A stretch of DNA of 64,000 nt from Owenweeksia sp. (GTDB taxonomy: Bacteria; Bacteroidota; Bacteroidia; Flavobacteriales; Schleiferiaceae), in contig NZNV01000017.1 of NCBI GenBank assembly GCA_002695025.1, positions 678,293 to 742,292 on the forward strand, in the 5' to 3' direction. The notes under the pieces were generated by a model. The model did no database searches, was not told where the DNA came from, and saw nothing but the letters and a program-made list of their open reading frames with translations. A program made the position numbers and the translations under genes. Below are positions 28,890 to 38,358 of the stretch, in pieces (positions within the stretch are counted from its first letter, which is position 1; each line of letters starts with the position of its first letter).

Positions 28890-30607
28890 GTACTATTGAC
28901 TGGATCGTACTTTTCGGTACCTTATTTACGATTGTAGGCTATGGCACCTGGCGTACCCGCAAGGCACAAACCGCTGATGATTATCTGCGGGGCGGCAATG
29001 AAATGAACTGGCTTACCATCGGCCTGTCCGTAATGGCTACCCAGGCCAGTGCCATTACTTTTCTGAGTGCCCCCGGGCTGGGTTATGAGAAAGGACTTCG
29101 CTTTGTACAGTTCTATTTTGGGTTGCCACTGGCACTTATTATCATATCTGCCTTTATTATACCGATCTATTACCGCCTTAAGGTTTACACGGCCTATGAA
29201 TACCTGGAAAGTCGTTTTGACCTGAAAACCCGTTTGCTGGCTGCCTTCCTTTTCCTGGTGCAGCGAGGTCTGGCAGCCGGGCTTACCATTTATGCCCCGG
29301 CTATCATATTATCCAGCATATTGGGCTGGAACCTCAATTTTACCAATCTCTTTGTGGGTTTGCTGGTGATCATTTACACCGTTAGCGGAGGCTCCAAGGC
29401 GGTAAGTCTTACTCAAAAATGGCAGATGGCGATCATTTTACTGGGGATGGTCCTCGCTTTTGGGATCTTGCTTTTTAAGATAGGCGATTTTACTTCTTTT
29501 GGCAATGCCATGCATCTGGCCGGTTCGGTGGGGCGCCTGGAGATCCTGGATTTTGACTGGAACCTGAATGAACGGTATACCGTTTGGTCTGGCCTTACGG
29601 GAGGTTTGTTTCTGGCGCTTAGTTATTTTGGTACTGATCAAAGCCAGGTACAACGCTACCTTACCGGGCGCAACATCAAAGAAAGCCGTTTAGGCCTGAT
29701 GTTCAATGCTATGCTGAAAATCCCCATGCAACTGTTCATATTGTTTACCGGGGTGCTGGTGTTTGTTTTTTACCTCTACGTAAAGCCACCCGTTTTTTTC
29801 AATGAAACAGCTTTGGAGGGTCTGGATACCTCCTATGCAGAACAAAAGGATGAGATACAGGCAAAGTATGATGCTAACTATCTTGAATTGCAAGCGGCCC
29901 GGCAGGATTATTCCGATGCTCTGGCCGGTAATGGAGATGCTGCAATGGCCCGGGAAAAATTCCGTGCGGAACTGCAGGAGGACGCAGGGATCCGCCAGGA
30001 GGTAAAAGAATTACTGCTGGAAACGGACCCGGATTTCAAGATCAAGGATACCAACTACGTTTTCCTAACCTTTGTGATGGATTACCTCCCTATAGGAGTG
30101 ATAGGATTGATCATTGCACTGATCTTTTCAGCGGCTATGTCCAGCACGTCCGGAGAGTTGAATGCTTTAGCCACTACTACCTCGGTTGACTTTTACCGCA
30201 GGCTTTTCAGGCGTGAAGCCTCTGAAAAGCAACAAATATGGATGTCGCGCCTGCTTACCGTTTTGTGGGGCGCCCTGGCCATAGGCTTTGCCCTTAGTGC
30301 CAGCTTGTTTGACAACCTCATAGAAATGGTAAACCTGTTAGGGTCATTATTCTATGGAACCATTCTGGGCATATTCGTGGTGGCTTTCTTTATCAAGTGG
30401 ATCAAAGCCTCAGCGGTTTTCTGGAGCGCCATTATTGCCGAACTCTGTGTGCTGGCTATTCACTTTGGCCGTCAGATGGACCTACCCTTCTTCCGTATTT
30501 TTGATGTGGAATATTTATGGTACAACGTGATAGGTTGTGTGCTGGTGGTAGTGCTGGCCGTTCTCTTCCAGGCATTCAGGATTTCGCGAGACCCAGGGCA
30601 ACCTTAA
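28886..30607 (+). CDS. Sodium:solute symporter with large hydrophilic insertion
   Basis: A 573-residue SSS-family transporter with the usual signatures: RKAQTADDYLRGGNEMNW at the N-terminus, ATQASAITFLSAPG near the first Na+ site, and FSAAMSSTSGELNALATTTS near the second. Residues about 305-390 form a charged, helical insertion between membrane segments that is missing from the other symporter of this window. It is coupled to the microprotein upstream. Its 3' end overlaps the convergent sulfotransferase gene by 32 bases. Confidence 0.92.
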   Translation: MSTIDWIVLFGTLFTIVGYGTWRTRKAQTADDYLRGGNEMNWLTIGLSVMATQASAITFLSAPGLGYEKGLRFVQFYFGLPLALIIISAFIIPIYYRLKVYTAYEYLESRFDLKTRLLAAFLFLVQRGLAAGLTIYAPAIILSSILGWNLNFTNLFVGLLVIIYTVSGGSKAVSLTQKWQMAIILLGMVLAFGILLFKIGDFTSFGNAMHLAGSVGRLEILDFDWNLNERYTVWSGLTGGLFLALSYFGTDQSQVQRYLTGRNIKESRLGLMFNAMLKIPMQLFILFTGVLVFVFYLYVKPPVFFNETALEGLDTSYAEQKDEIQAKYDANYLELQAARQDYSDALAGNGDAAMAREKFRAELQEDAGIRQEVKELLLETDPDFKIKDTNYVFLTFVMDYLPIGVIGLIIALIFSAAMSSTSGELNALATTTSVDFYRRLFRREASEKQQIWMSRLLTVLWGALAIGFALSASLFDNLIEMVNLLGSLFYGTILGIFVVAFFIKWIKASAVFWSAIIAELCVLAIHFGRQMDLPFFRIFDVEYLWYNVIGCVLVVVLAVLFQAFRISRDPGQP

Positions 30608-31355
30608 GACGGGTATAGGCAGGATTCAGTTTCCAGAACCAGTGATTGCGGAGCCTGAACTGACGCGTGCGTTCCGCCAGGTCCCGGTTTTTATTAAGCT
30701 GGGCTTCAAATAACTGTTTGCCAAATTCGTACAGTTCCAGGTCGTATTTATTGATCTCCTTTAACTTTTCCAATTCTTCCGCTGAAGGGGTGAATTTCTT
30801 TCGGGCTTTACCTTCATTTTGGGTTTGATAGTAGATCCTTTTAAGGCCCAGGGGCTCTTTCATCAACAGCAGGGATTCGTCAAAACGCTCCACCAAACCC
30901 AGTACTTCCACGTAACGCACCAGGTGTTCCTTGGCGCGTTGCACTATTTCCCTTTCGCGGCCTTTCATGTCATTTACACCTGCTATAAATCGCGTTTGCA
31001 GGTTGTAACCATAAGGACCTTCAGCAAAGGCGAGCAAGTCGTACTGTTCCGGCAGGTTCCGGAATTTTTCCGGGTAGTCAAAGGTGTACTGGTAATGTGA
31101 GATTACGTGGCTGAGCGGCTCCCGTAAAAAGGTATAGTAGAGAGCCGGGCGGTCACTGAACTGGTGATAGCCCCAGCGAAAATGACCCATCACGATCTTT
31201 AAGCTATCACGGTCTTCAAAACCTGCTTCCACTTTATCCTGTGAATAGACCAGATGCCGTTCCTCAGGATCGGGGTACCGCCACCGGATCAATTGCTGCA
31301 GGGTCATTCCGGCAGTTTTGGGAATGTGCATAAGATAAGGTAGTGGCTCGCTCAA
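30576..31355 (-). CDS. Sulfotransferase-family protein
   Basis: A 259-residue protein with the PAPS-binding N-terminal signature HIPKTAGMTLQQLI, as in the Sulfotransfer_2 (carbohydrate/heparan-type) family. The FLREPLSHVISHYQY segment corresponds to the 3'-phosphate-binding motif (RxPxxxxxSxY). It would transfer sulfate from PAPS to a sugar or another hydroxylated acceptor; the acceptor is unknown. The C-terminal basic helical region is not recognised. It is the last gene of the minus-strand run from 37670 and overlaps the convergent symporter by 32 bases. Confidence 0.85.
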   Translation of the reverse strand: MSEPLPYLMHIPKTAGMTLQQLIRWRYPDPEERHLVYSQDKVEAGFEDRDSLKIVMGHFRWGYHQFSDRPALYYTFLREPLSHVISHYQYTFDYPEKFRNLPEQYDLLAFAEGPYGYNLQTRFIAGVNDMKGREREIVQRAKEHLVRYVEVLGLVERFDESLLLMKEPLGLKRIYYQTQNEGKARKKFTPSAEELEKLKEINKYDLELYEFGKQLFEAQLNKNRDLAERTRQFRLRNHWFWKLNPAYTRLKVALGLAKS

Positions 31356-31440
31356 GATCTCACCATTAGAGGCTCAAATGTAGCACTTTTTGGCAAGGGC
31401 TACGGGTTAAAAAGGCGAGACCCATGGATCATGCCGTGTG

Positions 31441-32406
31441 CTATTTTCTCCAGAGGGTGTCTACAAAATAGCCTTTGCTGTCCGTAAAGTGTTTTTGTAC
31501 GTTAAAACCGGCCTGGCTGGCTAGTTCATTGATCTCGTTAAGGCTGTATTTTCTGGATATTTCAGTATGAACAGGCTCAGAATGAGCAAAGCTAAATGTC
31601 TTATCCAGGGTTGCGATGTATACTTCCTGGTCCACTGTGCTCATCAGGTAACTACGCGCCTCACCGGTAAAAGGGTCATACGTGGGATAATGGTCAAAAT
31701 TCTCCACCACAAAATTGGCGCCTAACTCCCGGTTCATACGGTGCAGTAAATTCATATTAAAGGCTTTGGTAATGCCGGTGGGGTCATTATAGGCCATGAG
31801 GATGGTACGGGGATCTTTTTTGAGGTCGATACCACTAAGCAGTGCATCACCAGCTTGCATAGTATGGTTGAGCTTGGCAAAAAAAGAATGGGCTCTTTCA
31901 GGGCTGAAATTACCGATGTTGCTGCCCAGGAAAAGGATGACCTTAGGGGAGTGGTCCAGGTCGTTGAGCCTTTCCAGTGCTTCAAAGTACTCATAATTCA
32001 AAGGGGTGACCTTTAATGTCGGGAACTGTTTTTTAAGGCTGTTTTCCAGCTCCAGCAGGACGTCATGGGAAATATCCACCGGGAAATACTCAAAATCCAC
32101 CCCTTGTTCCAGGAAATGCTGCAGTAACAATTTGGTCTTGTACCCATCACCCGCACCCAGTTCTACCAGGTTGAACTTTCTATCTTTTTGAACAGCCTGT
32201 AAAATATCGTTCTTCTGCAGGTTAAGAATCTCGTACTCACAATCAGTAAGATAATATTCGGGCATACGCATGATGTCCTGGAAAAGCTTGTCACCCCGGG
32301 CATCGTAAAAATACCGTGAAGGAAGAGTCTTGGGATTGCTGCTAAGCCCCTGGTCTACATCAGTAGCAAATTTTTCTTTAAAAGAGTTCATAGTAGTAGT
32401 TTCCAT
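31441..32406 (-). CDS. egtD: L-histidine N-alpha-methyltransferase (ergothioneine synthesis)
   Basis: SAM-dependent trimethylation of histidine to hercynine, the first step of ergothioneine synthesis. From the ATG at 32406 the protein has 321 residues, typical of EgtD. Signatures are LPSRYFYDARGDKLFQDI, the SAM loop VELGAGDGYKTK, and LFLGSNIGNFSPERA. An in-frame extension to 32451 would run into egtB and is unlikely; the ATG at 32391 is also possible. It follows egtB after 11 bases, which strongly supports the pathway assignment. Confidence 0.93.
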   Translation of the reverse strand: METTTMNSFKEKFATDVDQGLSSNPKTLPSRYFYDARGDKLFQDIMRMPEYYLTDCEYEILNLQKNDILQAVQKDRKFNLVELGAGDGYKTKLLLQHFLEQGVDFEYFPVDISHDVLLELENSLKKQFPTLKVTPLNYEYFEALERLNDLDHSPKVILFLGSNIGNFSPERAHSFFAKLNHTMQAGDALLSGIDLKKDPRTILMAYNDPTGITKAFNMNLLHRMNRELGANFVVENFDHYPTYDPFTGEARSYLMSTVDQEVYIATLDKTFSFAHSEPVHTEISRKYSLNEINELASQAGFNVQKHFTDSKGYFVDTLWRK

Positions 32407-32417
32407 GTTCCGTTGAA

Positions 32418-33566
32418 TTACCGCGCCAGGCGCAGGCCTGTGAATTGCCACCGGAGGTGCGGGTGAAAAAAGTTCCGGTAAGTGGGGCGGCTGTGTCCTT
32501 CCGGGGTGGCTACGGAAGCACCCCGCAGCACCATCTGGTTTACCATGAACTTGCCGTTGTATTCACCTACCGCTCCTTCTTCCTTTTTAAAGCCGGGATA
32601 GGCAAGGTAGGCGGAGTTAGTCCATTCCCAGCGCTGGCCCCATTTAAACAGTTCGTTAGCCGCTTCCCATTCCTGCTCGGTGGGCAGGCGTAATCCTTTC
32701 CATTCAGCATAGGCGTAAGCTTCGTAATAGGAGATGTGGGCTAGAGGCTCATCGGGGTTTATATCCTTCAGTCCTGCCAATGTAAAGTGCTGCCATTTAC
32801 CTTCCGACTTTTCCCAGTAGAGCGGTGCCTCAACCTGGTTTTCCTGGACCCATGCCCATCCTTCCGAATGCCAGTATCTAAAATCCCGGTAGCCACCTGC
32901 CTCTATAAATTCCAGGTATTCACCATTGGTTACCAGTTTATTGCTGATCTCAAAATCGTGCAGGAACACCTGGTGCCGGCCTTTTTCATTGTCAAAGCAG
33001 AATCCGTTCCCTTTGAAACCTATTCTGTAAGTGCCTTTCCATACCTGTATCCATTCCTGCTTGCCTTTTTCTACCTTCGATTCTTCAAAGTCCTCCCGGT
33101 ACACGGGGTAAAAGGGTTGCACACCAAGGATGTATTTGAAATCTGTAAGGAAGAGTTCCTGGTGTTGCTGCTCGTGATTGAGGCCCAACTCCAGGAGTTC
33201 CAGCGATTTGGGATCCGGATCACCGGAGAGGTATACGTCCATCTGCTGATTGACGTAGGCCCGGTACTGGTAGATGTTTTCCAGGGGAGGGCGGGTCATA
33301 TTGCCCCGCTGGTCCCGAACCAGGCGTTTGCCCACGGTTTCGTAGTACGAGTTGAAAAGAAAATTGAAGGTAGGGTCAAACTCCTGGTAATCTTCCAGGA
33401 AGTTCTTAAGAATGAAGGTTTCGAAGAACCAGGTAGTATGCCCCAGGTGCCACTTGGGCGGACTTACATCCATCATGGGCTGGGCCAGATGGTCTTCGGT
33501 ACTCAAGGGTTTTAAAAGGTCTTCGGTATGTTGACGGACGGTCTTGTACTTTTCGCGTAGTGACAC
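32418..33566 (-). CDS. egtB: Ergothioneine biosynthesis sulfoxide synthase EgtB
   Basis: Non-haem iron enzyme that joins hercynine with a thiol (gamma-glutamylcysteine or cysteine) using O2. The protein has 382 residues. The N-terminal DinB-like domain supplies the three iron ligands, His43 (HLGHTTW) and His131/His135 (NHEQQHQE). The C-terminal half is the formylglycine-generating-enzyme-like domain (WEWTNSAYLAYPGF, RNFFHPHLRWQFTGLRLAR). No EgtA, EgtC or EgtE gene is in the window, so which thiol is used cannot be told. It directly precedes egtD. Confidence 0.93.
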   Translation of the reverse strand: MSLREKYKTVRQHTEDLLKPLSTEDHLAQPMMDVSPPKWHLGHTTWFFETFILKNFLEDYQEFDPTFNFLFNSYYETVGKRLVRDQRGNMTRPPLENIYQYRAYVNQQMDVYLSGDPDPKSLELLELGLNHEQQHQELFLTDFKYILGVQPFYPVYREDFEESKVEKGKQEWIQVWKGTYRIGFKGNGFCFDNEKGRHQVFLHDFEISNKLVTNGEYLEFIEAGGYRDFRYWHSEGWAWVQENQVEAPLYWEKSEGKWQHFTLAGLKDINPDEPLAHISYYEAYAYAEWKGLRLPTEQEWEAANELFKWGQRWEWTNSAYLAYPGFKKEEGAVGEYNGKFMVNQMVLRGASVATPEGHSRPTYRNFFHPHLRWQFTGLRLAR

Positions 33567-33644
33567 GGTGGTTGAGATATTTGGTAATCGAATAACCTGC
33601 GCAGGCAGTGAATGTTTGCAAGGTACCCAATTATTCCGCTTATT

Positions 33645-34577
33645 CTAAAACACCTTAGTATACTCCTCCCGCTCTGCGCGATGATCTATAACGGAACGTT
33701 CATCCAGGATCTCAAAAACGTTGTTCTTGATGGTGTGGGCAATGTCACCGGTGGGCAGGTCATTGCAATCCAGTCCAAAAGGATCTTCGATCTCTTCGGC
33801 CATGAGTTCTACCCCAATAAAAGCGAAGAAGATGAACATCACTATCGGAATGGCGTAATACCCGAATTCCGGGATCATGGCCAGTGGCAGCAAGAGGCCA
33901 TAAGCCGTGATAAAGATCTTTAGGTATACATTATAGGAAAAGGGGATGGGCGTTTTCTTGATCCGTTCACACGCGCCCAGTATATCCAGTAAGGCTTGCA
34001 GTTGGGGCTTGAAATTCAGGTGATCTTCACCGGTAATGATCTTATCGCGGTGCATACGTTCTACCATAAGGTGGATCTGCAGCGAAATGTGATTGGGTAT
34101 ATGAGCCTTGGAGCTGTACGTTTCAATTTCCTCTTTGGTTACGGAGATCAACTCATCCAGCCGGGTACCTTCCCGCAGGTGTTCTTTCAAAGCAATGCAG
34201 AAGTTAGAGATGTACACTGCCATCTGATGCTTTTCCTTTTTAAACTCAACCGGAAAGGTGGCGGCTGTGGTAATGGCCAGGTTGCGACAGTGGTTTACCA
34301 AAGCGCCCCATTGCTGGCGGCCTTCCCACCAGCGGTCGTAGGCGGTATTGGTACGGAAAACCAAGAGAATACTGAGTACCACTCCCAGGAGGCTGAAGAC
34401 CCCGGTGCCCAGGCTCATTTCGGCTACACTTTCCAGGAAGTGAAGCTGCAACACACAGGCAAGGGTGGTGTATAGCCCAATGGCCAGTACGGCACGCATT
34501 ACCTTATTCATGGTCCAGCTGCGGTACAGGTGACCAATGTCTCCCCACCAGTTCTTATTGCTTTTATAAATGATCAT
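33645..34577 (-). CDS. Bestrophin-like anion channel (UPF0187/YneE family)
   Basis: A 310-residue inner-membrane protein with four main hydrophobic segments. The signature RTNTAYDRWWEGRQQWG is characteristic of bacterial bestrophin homologues, which form pentameric anion or cation channels. The C-terminal IEDPFGLDCNDLPTG motif is the conserved cytoplasmic calcium-clasp-like region. It lies between the redox response regulator (24 bases upstream) and egtB. Shared transcription with those genes is likely; a functional link is not established. Confidence 0.9.
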   Translation of the reverse strand: MIIYKSNKNWWGDIGHLYRSWTMNKVMRAVLAIGLYTTLACVLQLHFLESVAEMSLGTGVFSLLGVVLSILLVFRTNTAYDRWWEGRQQWGALVNHCRNLAITTAATFPVEFKKEKHQMAVYISNFCIALKEHLREGTRLDELISVTKEEIETYSSKAHIPNHISLQIHLMVERMHRDKIITGEDHLNFKPQLQALLDILGACERIKKTPIPFSYNVYLKIFITAYGLLLPLAMIPEFGYYAIPIVMFIFFAFIGVELMAEEIEDPFGLDCNDLPTGDIAHTIKNNVFEILDERSVIDHRAEREEYTKVF

Positions 34578-34601
34578 TGTTCTGTTGTTGGACGGGCTAA
34601 A

Positions 34602-36257
34602 TTAAACTTCTTCCAGGTAGCGGTGTACAAAGCTTATGCTCATGGCTCCTTCACCTACTGCGGAGGCTACCCGGTTCATGGCTCCGGAACGGACGTCACC
34701 AGCTGCAAAAATACCGGGTGTGCTGGTTTCCAAAAGGAAAGGTTCCCGCTGTAGCTTCCAGTTTTTCTTGAATTCCTTATCAAGAGCCAGGTCGCGACCG
34801 GTGAGCAAAAAACCTTTTTCATCCTGGCGGGACAGACCGTTCATCCAGTCGGTATAAGGACGTGCCCCTATGAAGACGAAGAGGGCTGCGGCACCCACTT
34901 TCCAGCTTTGATCACCGGTTTTAATGGTAAGGCATTCCAGGCGATCGGAGCCGTGGGCTTCTATGACCTCGGAATGAGGCATCACTTCAATATTTTCAGT
35001 GCCGTTGATCTGGTCAATCAGGTAAGCTGACATAGTGCTGGTCAAATCCTCCCTACGGATGAGGATAAACACCCTGCGGGCAAATTGGGATAAGTACATG
35101 GCTGCCTGCCCGGCCGAATTGCCTCCGCCCACCACGTAAACATCCTGGTCTTTACAGGCATTGGCCTCTGTGGTGGCCGCGCCATAGTAAATGCCGGCCC
35201 CGGTAAAATTGTCCACCCCGGCAGTATCCAGTTTACGGTAATCCACCCCGGTGGTTATCACAATACTTTTGGTAGTAAGTTCCGAGCCGTCCTTCAGCAC
35301 CACTATCTTGTATTGGTCCTTCAGTTTGATCTCTATTACTTCGCTGGGGGTCAATACTTCGGTGCCTAAGCGTGTGGCCTGGGTAATAGCCCTCCGGGCC
35401 AGGTCGGAACCGCTTAATCCTTTGGGGAAACCCAGGTAATTTTCGATGCGCGAAGAAGTGCCTGCCTGTCCACCGGGAGCCCTGCGCTCCACGAGTAATG
35501 TTTTTAGACCTTCACTGGCACCGTATACCGCTGCTGCCAGGCCGGCCGGTCCGGCCCCGATGATGATCACATCATACATATCAGCCGAGGCCCTGGGGTT
35601 AAGCCCCAGGCGTGAAGCTACCTCGGGGATATCCGGGTTCTCAATGAAGGAACCGTCCTCAAAAAAGATAACGGGCAGGTTTTTTTCTTCCAGCTTGTTA
35701 GACGTCATCAGTTCACGGGCCTGCTCGGCAGTTTCCACATCATACCAGCGGTAGGGAAAGAGGTTTCCTGCCAGGAAATCCTTCAAACGGTGACTTTTCG
35801 GGGAGAACTGGTAGCCGATCACGCGTATTCCGCTGAATTCAGGTATATACTGGCTTTGCCATTCTTCCAGGTGGTCATCCAGAACAGGATACATTTTTTC
35901 TTCCGGGGGGTCCCAGGGTTTCATGAGGTAGTAATCCAACTGTACCTCGTTGATGGCCTGTATAGCCGCATCCGTATCTGAATAAGCGGTTAGTAATACA
36001 CGCTTGGCCTTGGGGTACAGCTTTTTAGCCTTCTCCAGAAAATCCACCCCCAGCATTTCAGGCATGCGCTGGTCGGAAACAAAGAGTGCTACCTCGAGCC
36101 CCTGGTTTTTCATTTCCTGCAGGCTTTCCAGTGCTTCCCGGGCAGAATCGGTGGCTACAATACGGTATTCGTCACGGTAACGCTTGCGGAGGTCGCGGCT
36201 TACCGCCCGTATTACCTGGGGATCATCGTCTACAGCCAGAATAATGGGATTTTTCAT
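34602..36257 (-). CDS. Response regulator fused to thioredoxin-reductase-like flavoprotein
   Basis: A 551-residue fusion. Residues 1-130 are a receiver domain with the acidic pocket (Asp10-12) and phospho-acceptor Asp62 (SDQRMPEM). Residues about 145-225 look like a glutaredoxin/thioredoxin-fold linker without a CxxC (FSPKSHRLKDF). Residues 230-551 are a FAD/NAD(P)H oxidoreductase like thioredoxin reductase: FAD motif IIGAGPAGLAAAVYGAS, NAD(P) motif VVGGGNSAGQAAMYLS, and C-terminal GIFAAGDVRSG. The redox-active CxxC of true TrxR is replaced around TEANACKD. It is 12 bases downstream of its likely partner kinase. Confidence 0.9.
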   Translation of the reverse strand: MKNPIILAVDDDPQVIRAVSRDLRKRYRDEYRIVATDSAREALESLQEMKNQGLEVALFVSDQRMPEMLGVDFLEKAKKLYPKAKRVLLTAYSDTDAAIQAINEVQLDYYLMKPWDPPEEKMYPVLDDHLEEWQSQYIPEFSGIRVIGYQFSPKSHRLKDFLAGNLFPYRWYDVETAEQARELMTSNKLEEKNLPVIFFEDGSFIENPDIPEVASRLGLNPRASADMYDVIIIGAGPAGLAAAVYGASEGLKTLLVERRAPGGQAGTSSRIENYLGFPKGLSGSDLARRAITQATRLGTEVLTPSEVIEIKLKDQYKIVVLKDGSELTTKSIVITTGVDYRKLDTAGVDNFTGAGIYYGAATTEANACKDQDVYVVGGGNSAGQAAMYLSQFARRVFILIRREDLTSTMSAYLIDQINGTENIEVMPHSEVIEAHGSDRLECLTIKTGDQSWKVGAAALFVFIGARPYTDWMNGLSRQDEKGFLLTGRDLALDKEFKKNWKLQREPFLLETSTPGIFAAGDVRSGAMNRVASAVGEGAMSISFVHRYLEEV

Positions 36258-36269
36258 GATGGTATAGCA

Positions 36270-37670
36270 TTAGTTCAGCGGCAGGCAAACCTCAAATTCG
36301 GTTTTGCCGGGCACCGATTCTACTTTAATGGTTCCGTTGTGTTTATTGATAATATTCTTCACTACTTCAAGGCCTAGGCCTGTGCCCTTTCCAATGGCCT
36401 TGGTGGTAAAAAAGGGGTCAAAAATGTTGTTTTTTATATCATCCGGTATACCGGGACCATTGTCCCGGACCACAATGCGCACAAAATCCCGGTCCTGCCG
36501 GGTTTCCAGCTTTAACACTGGGTTTTCAGTTTCCTCCATGGCGTCAATAGCATTGTCTATCAGGTTGGTCCATACCTGGTTGAGCTCGCTGACCATTACT
36601 TTGGGGTGGGGCAGGTCTTCCTGGAAATGCCGTTCAATTTTCACCCCTGACCTTTTAAGCTTGTGGTTCAGCATCACCAGGGTATTTTCAATACCCTCAT
36701 GGATATCTGCCTGTATCTTCTCCTGGGTACGGTCCATGTGGGTGAAATTCTTCACACTGCTTACCAGGTGGGCAATGCGGGTGGAAGCATCTTCAATTTC
36801 ATGTACCATCCTTTCCGTGGTAAGGTTATCATTGATCCACTTCATGATGGGGGCAAAGTGATCAGCCGAAGTACGCTCATAGATCGCTTCCAGGTCGGTG
36901 CACTCAAAGCCGAAATCCACCAGGTTCTCTGCCACCTCATACGCGTTATCCACACCCTTTTCTTCCATACAATCAGCCAGGTCGTCTTCCATGTTCTGGC
37001 GCTCCATGAGGCCTGGTTTTTTAGCCGGTGGTTCTGCCAGCCGCCTGGTCAGCATTTCGTTCACTTCATCCACCTGCTGTTCGGTCATGCGTATAGAGAT
37101 CACCTTTTTGAAATTGGCCGGGAGGTGCCCCAGGTGGCTTTTGAGTTCTTTGCTGCTACGCACTATGGCCGAGGCGGGGTTGTTAAGCTCATGAGCCAGT
37201 CCGGCCGAGAGTTTACCCAGCGCCATCATCTTTTCATTCTGTAACTGAAAGGTGGTGAACTCACGGATGCGTGAGCTCATGAAGTGCACCAAGGATTCGG
37301 TAAGTTCATAGCATTCCCGGATCATCTCCGGCATATCTTTACGGTGAAAGGTAAGAATGTGGGAGGTTTCCAGTGCCTGACCGTATCCCACGGCAACCTT
37401 CAGGCGTGAATAGGGCAATAAGCCTGTGATGTCTCCTTTCTCCAGTATGGTAATTTCCCGCGATTGGTTCTTCTGCAAGGTGTAGATACGGATTCGCCCG
37501 GAGAGGACCAGGGTCATGGTATTGGAGGGTTCGTCTTTTCGAAAAAGGAATTCATCGGTTGCCAGTTCGCGCTGCTGCCCTTTATCAATAAGGAATTGTA
37601 ATTGTGCTTCCGGTACCTGGGCCAGGGGTTCAAAATCTTCACGAAGACGGGCGGGAGTAACGCTATTCAT
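36270..37670 (-). CDS. Sensor histidine kinase with N-terminal cNMP-binding-like domain
   Basis: Cytoplasmic kinase of 466 residues from the ATG at 37670; a TTG ten codons upstream is in frame but less likely. A cyclic-nucleotide-binding fold (about 15-135) carries LVLSGRIRIYTLQKNQSRE. A dimerisation helix with the phospho-His (His160, GLAHELNNP) follows, then a long helical insertion, then the HATPase domain (NAIDAMEE, DNGPGIPDD, GKGTGLGLEVV). No transmembrane helix was seen. The response-regulator/oxidoreductase gene lies 12 bases downstream, so the pair is a two-component system with an enzyme as output. Confidence 0.92.
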   Translation of the reverse strand: MNSVTPARLREDFEPLAQVPEAQLQFLIDKGQQRELATDEFLFRKDEPSNTMTLVLSGRIRIYTLQKNQSREITILEKGDITGLLPYSRLKVAVGYGQALETSHILTFHRKDMPEMIRECYELTESLVHFMSSRIREFTTFQLQNEKMMALGKLSAGLAHELNNPASAIVRSSKELKSHLGHLPANFKKVISIRMTEQQVDEVNEMLTRRLAEPPAKKPGLMERQNMEDDLADCMEEKGVDNAYEVAENLVDFGFECTDLEAIYERTSADHFAPIMKWINDNLTTERMVHEIEDASTRIAHLVSSVKNFTHMDRTQEKIQADIHEGIENTLVMLNHKLKRSGVKIERHFQEDLPHPKVMVSELNQVWTNLIDNAIDAMEETENPVLKLETRQDRDFVRIVVRDNGPGIPDDIKNNIFDPFFTTKAIGKGTGLGLEVVKNIINKHNGTIKVESVPGKTEFEVCLPLN

Positions 37671-37854
37671 CAGTGGTGGTTTGCTAACAAATGTCCGCAA
37701 TTATTTGCGGCTTCAAAAGGGGAGAAATGAGGGGATCAGGTTTTTCTATTTGAGCAATGTTGGTTTGGTTAAGTGAGGTTCTTATGGTTGCGGGGCATAT
37801 ATCCAGATGCGTAGCAAGGTATATGGCCCAGAGAGGGAGTTACACTTTTTTACC

Positions 37855-37869
37855 CGCGATACAATCGCA
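37855..37869. repeat. REP-like palindrome, imperfect copy 1
   Basis: CGCGAT, ACA loop, ATCGCA; continues into CGTTAGCAGGG. It matches the copy at 38359 over about 30 bases with a few differences. Confidence 0.55.
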
Positions 37870-38057
37870 CGTTAGCAGGGGAATGGTGGTTTCGTTAATC
37901 GGTATGTAAGAGTAGTAAAACTGTGGCTATAAAGTCTTTGTTTTTGGCACTGTCACAGAAGTGATGAAAGAGGGAGGTTTTTGCTCTTTGTAAGCTTGGA
38001 TCAATACAGAATCCTGCGCCTGCCATGGGCTGATGCCCGGCTTATCCATGCCGTATC

Positions 38058-38114
38058 CCCGTATCAACCCAGGAGCATCTACGCTTGATCTATGCTTTTA
38101 GCCCGTATCAACCC
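38058..38114. repeat. 13-base direct repeat CCCGTATCAACCC
   Basis: Identical copies at 38058-38070 and 38102-38114, separated by 31 bases. The second copy runs into CCCGTATCAACCCTACGGG, itself an inverted repeat. Confidence 0.6.
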
Positions 38115-38358
38115 TACGGGACGGAGGGTGACCTCCCATGCCTGGGTAAGGTATATATCAACTATTTATGGGATGAAAAGGGGAGGTGCTACAGGATGGA
38201 ATATGCTTATTGGAATTAAACGGACAAACAGCTAGCAAAGTATGTAAGGAGATACCAGGTCCGGACAGGGGTTATACGGGAGAACGAAGCTGACTAAAAG
38301 GGAAGAAACCCGAAGAGGTATGTTGGGTAGCCTTTTGCCAGCGAGGGTTGCATTCCTT

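Noticed and set aside
38032..38115. CRISPR-like repeats
   Set aside because: Only two 13-base copies with a single 31-base gap; no array and no cas genes.
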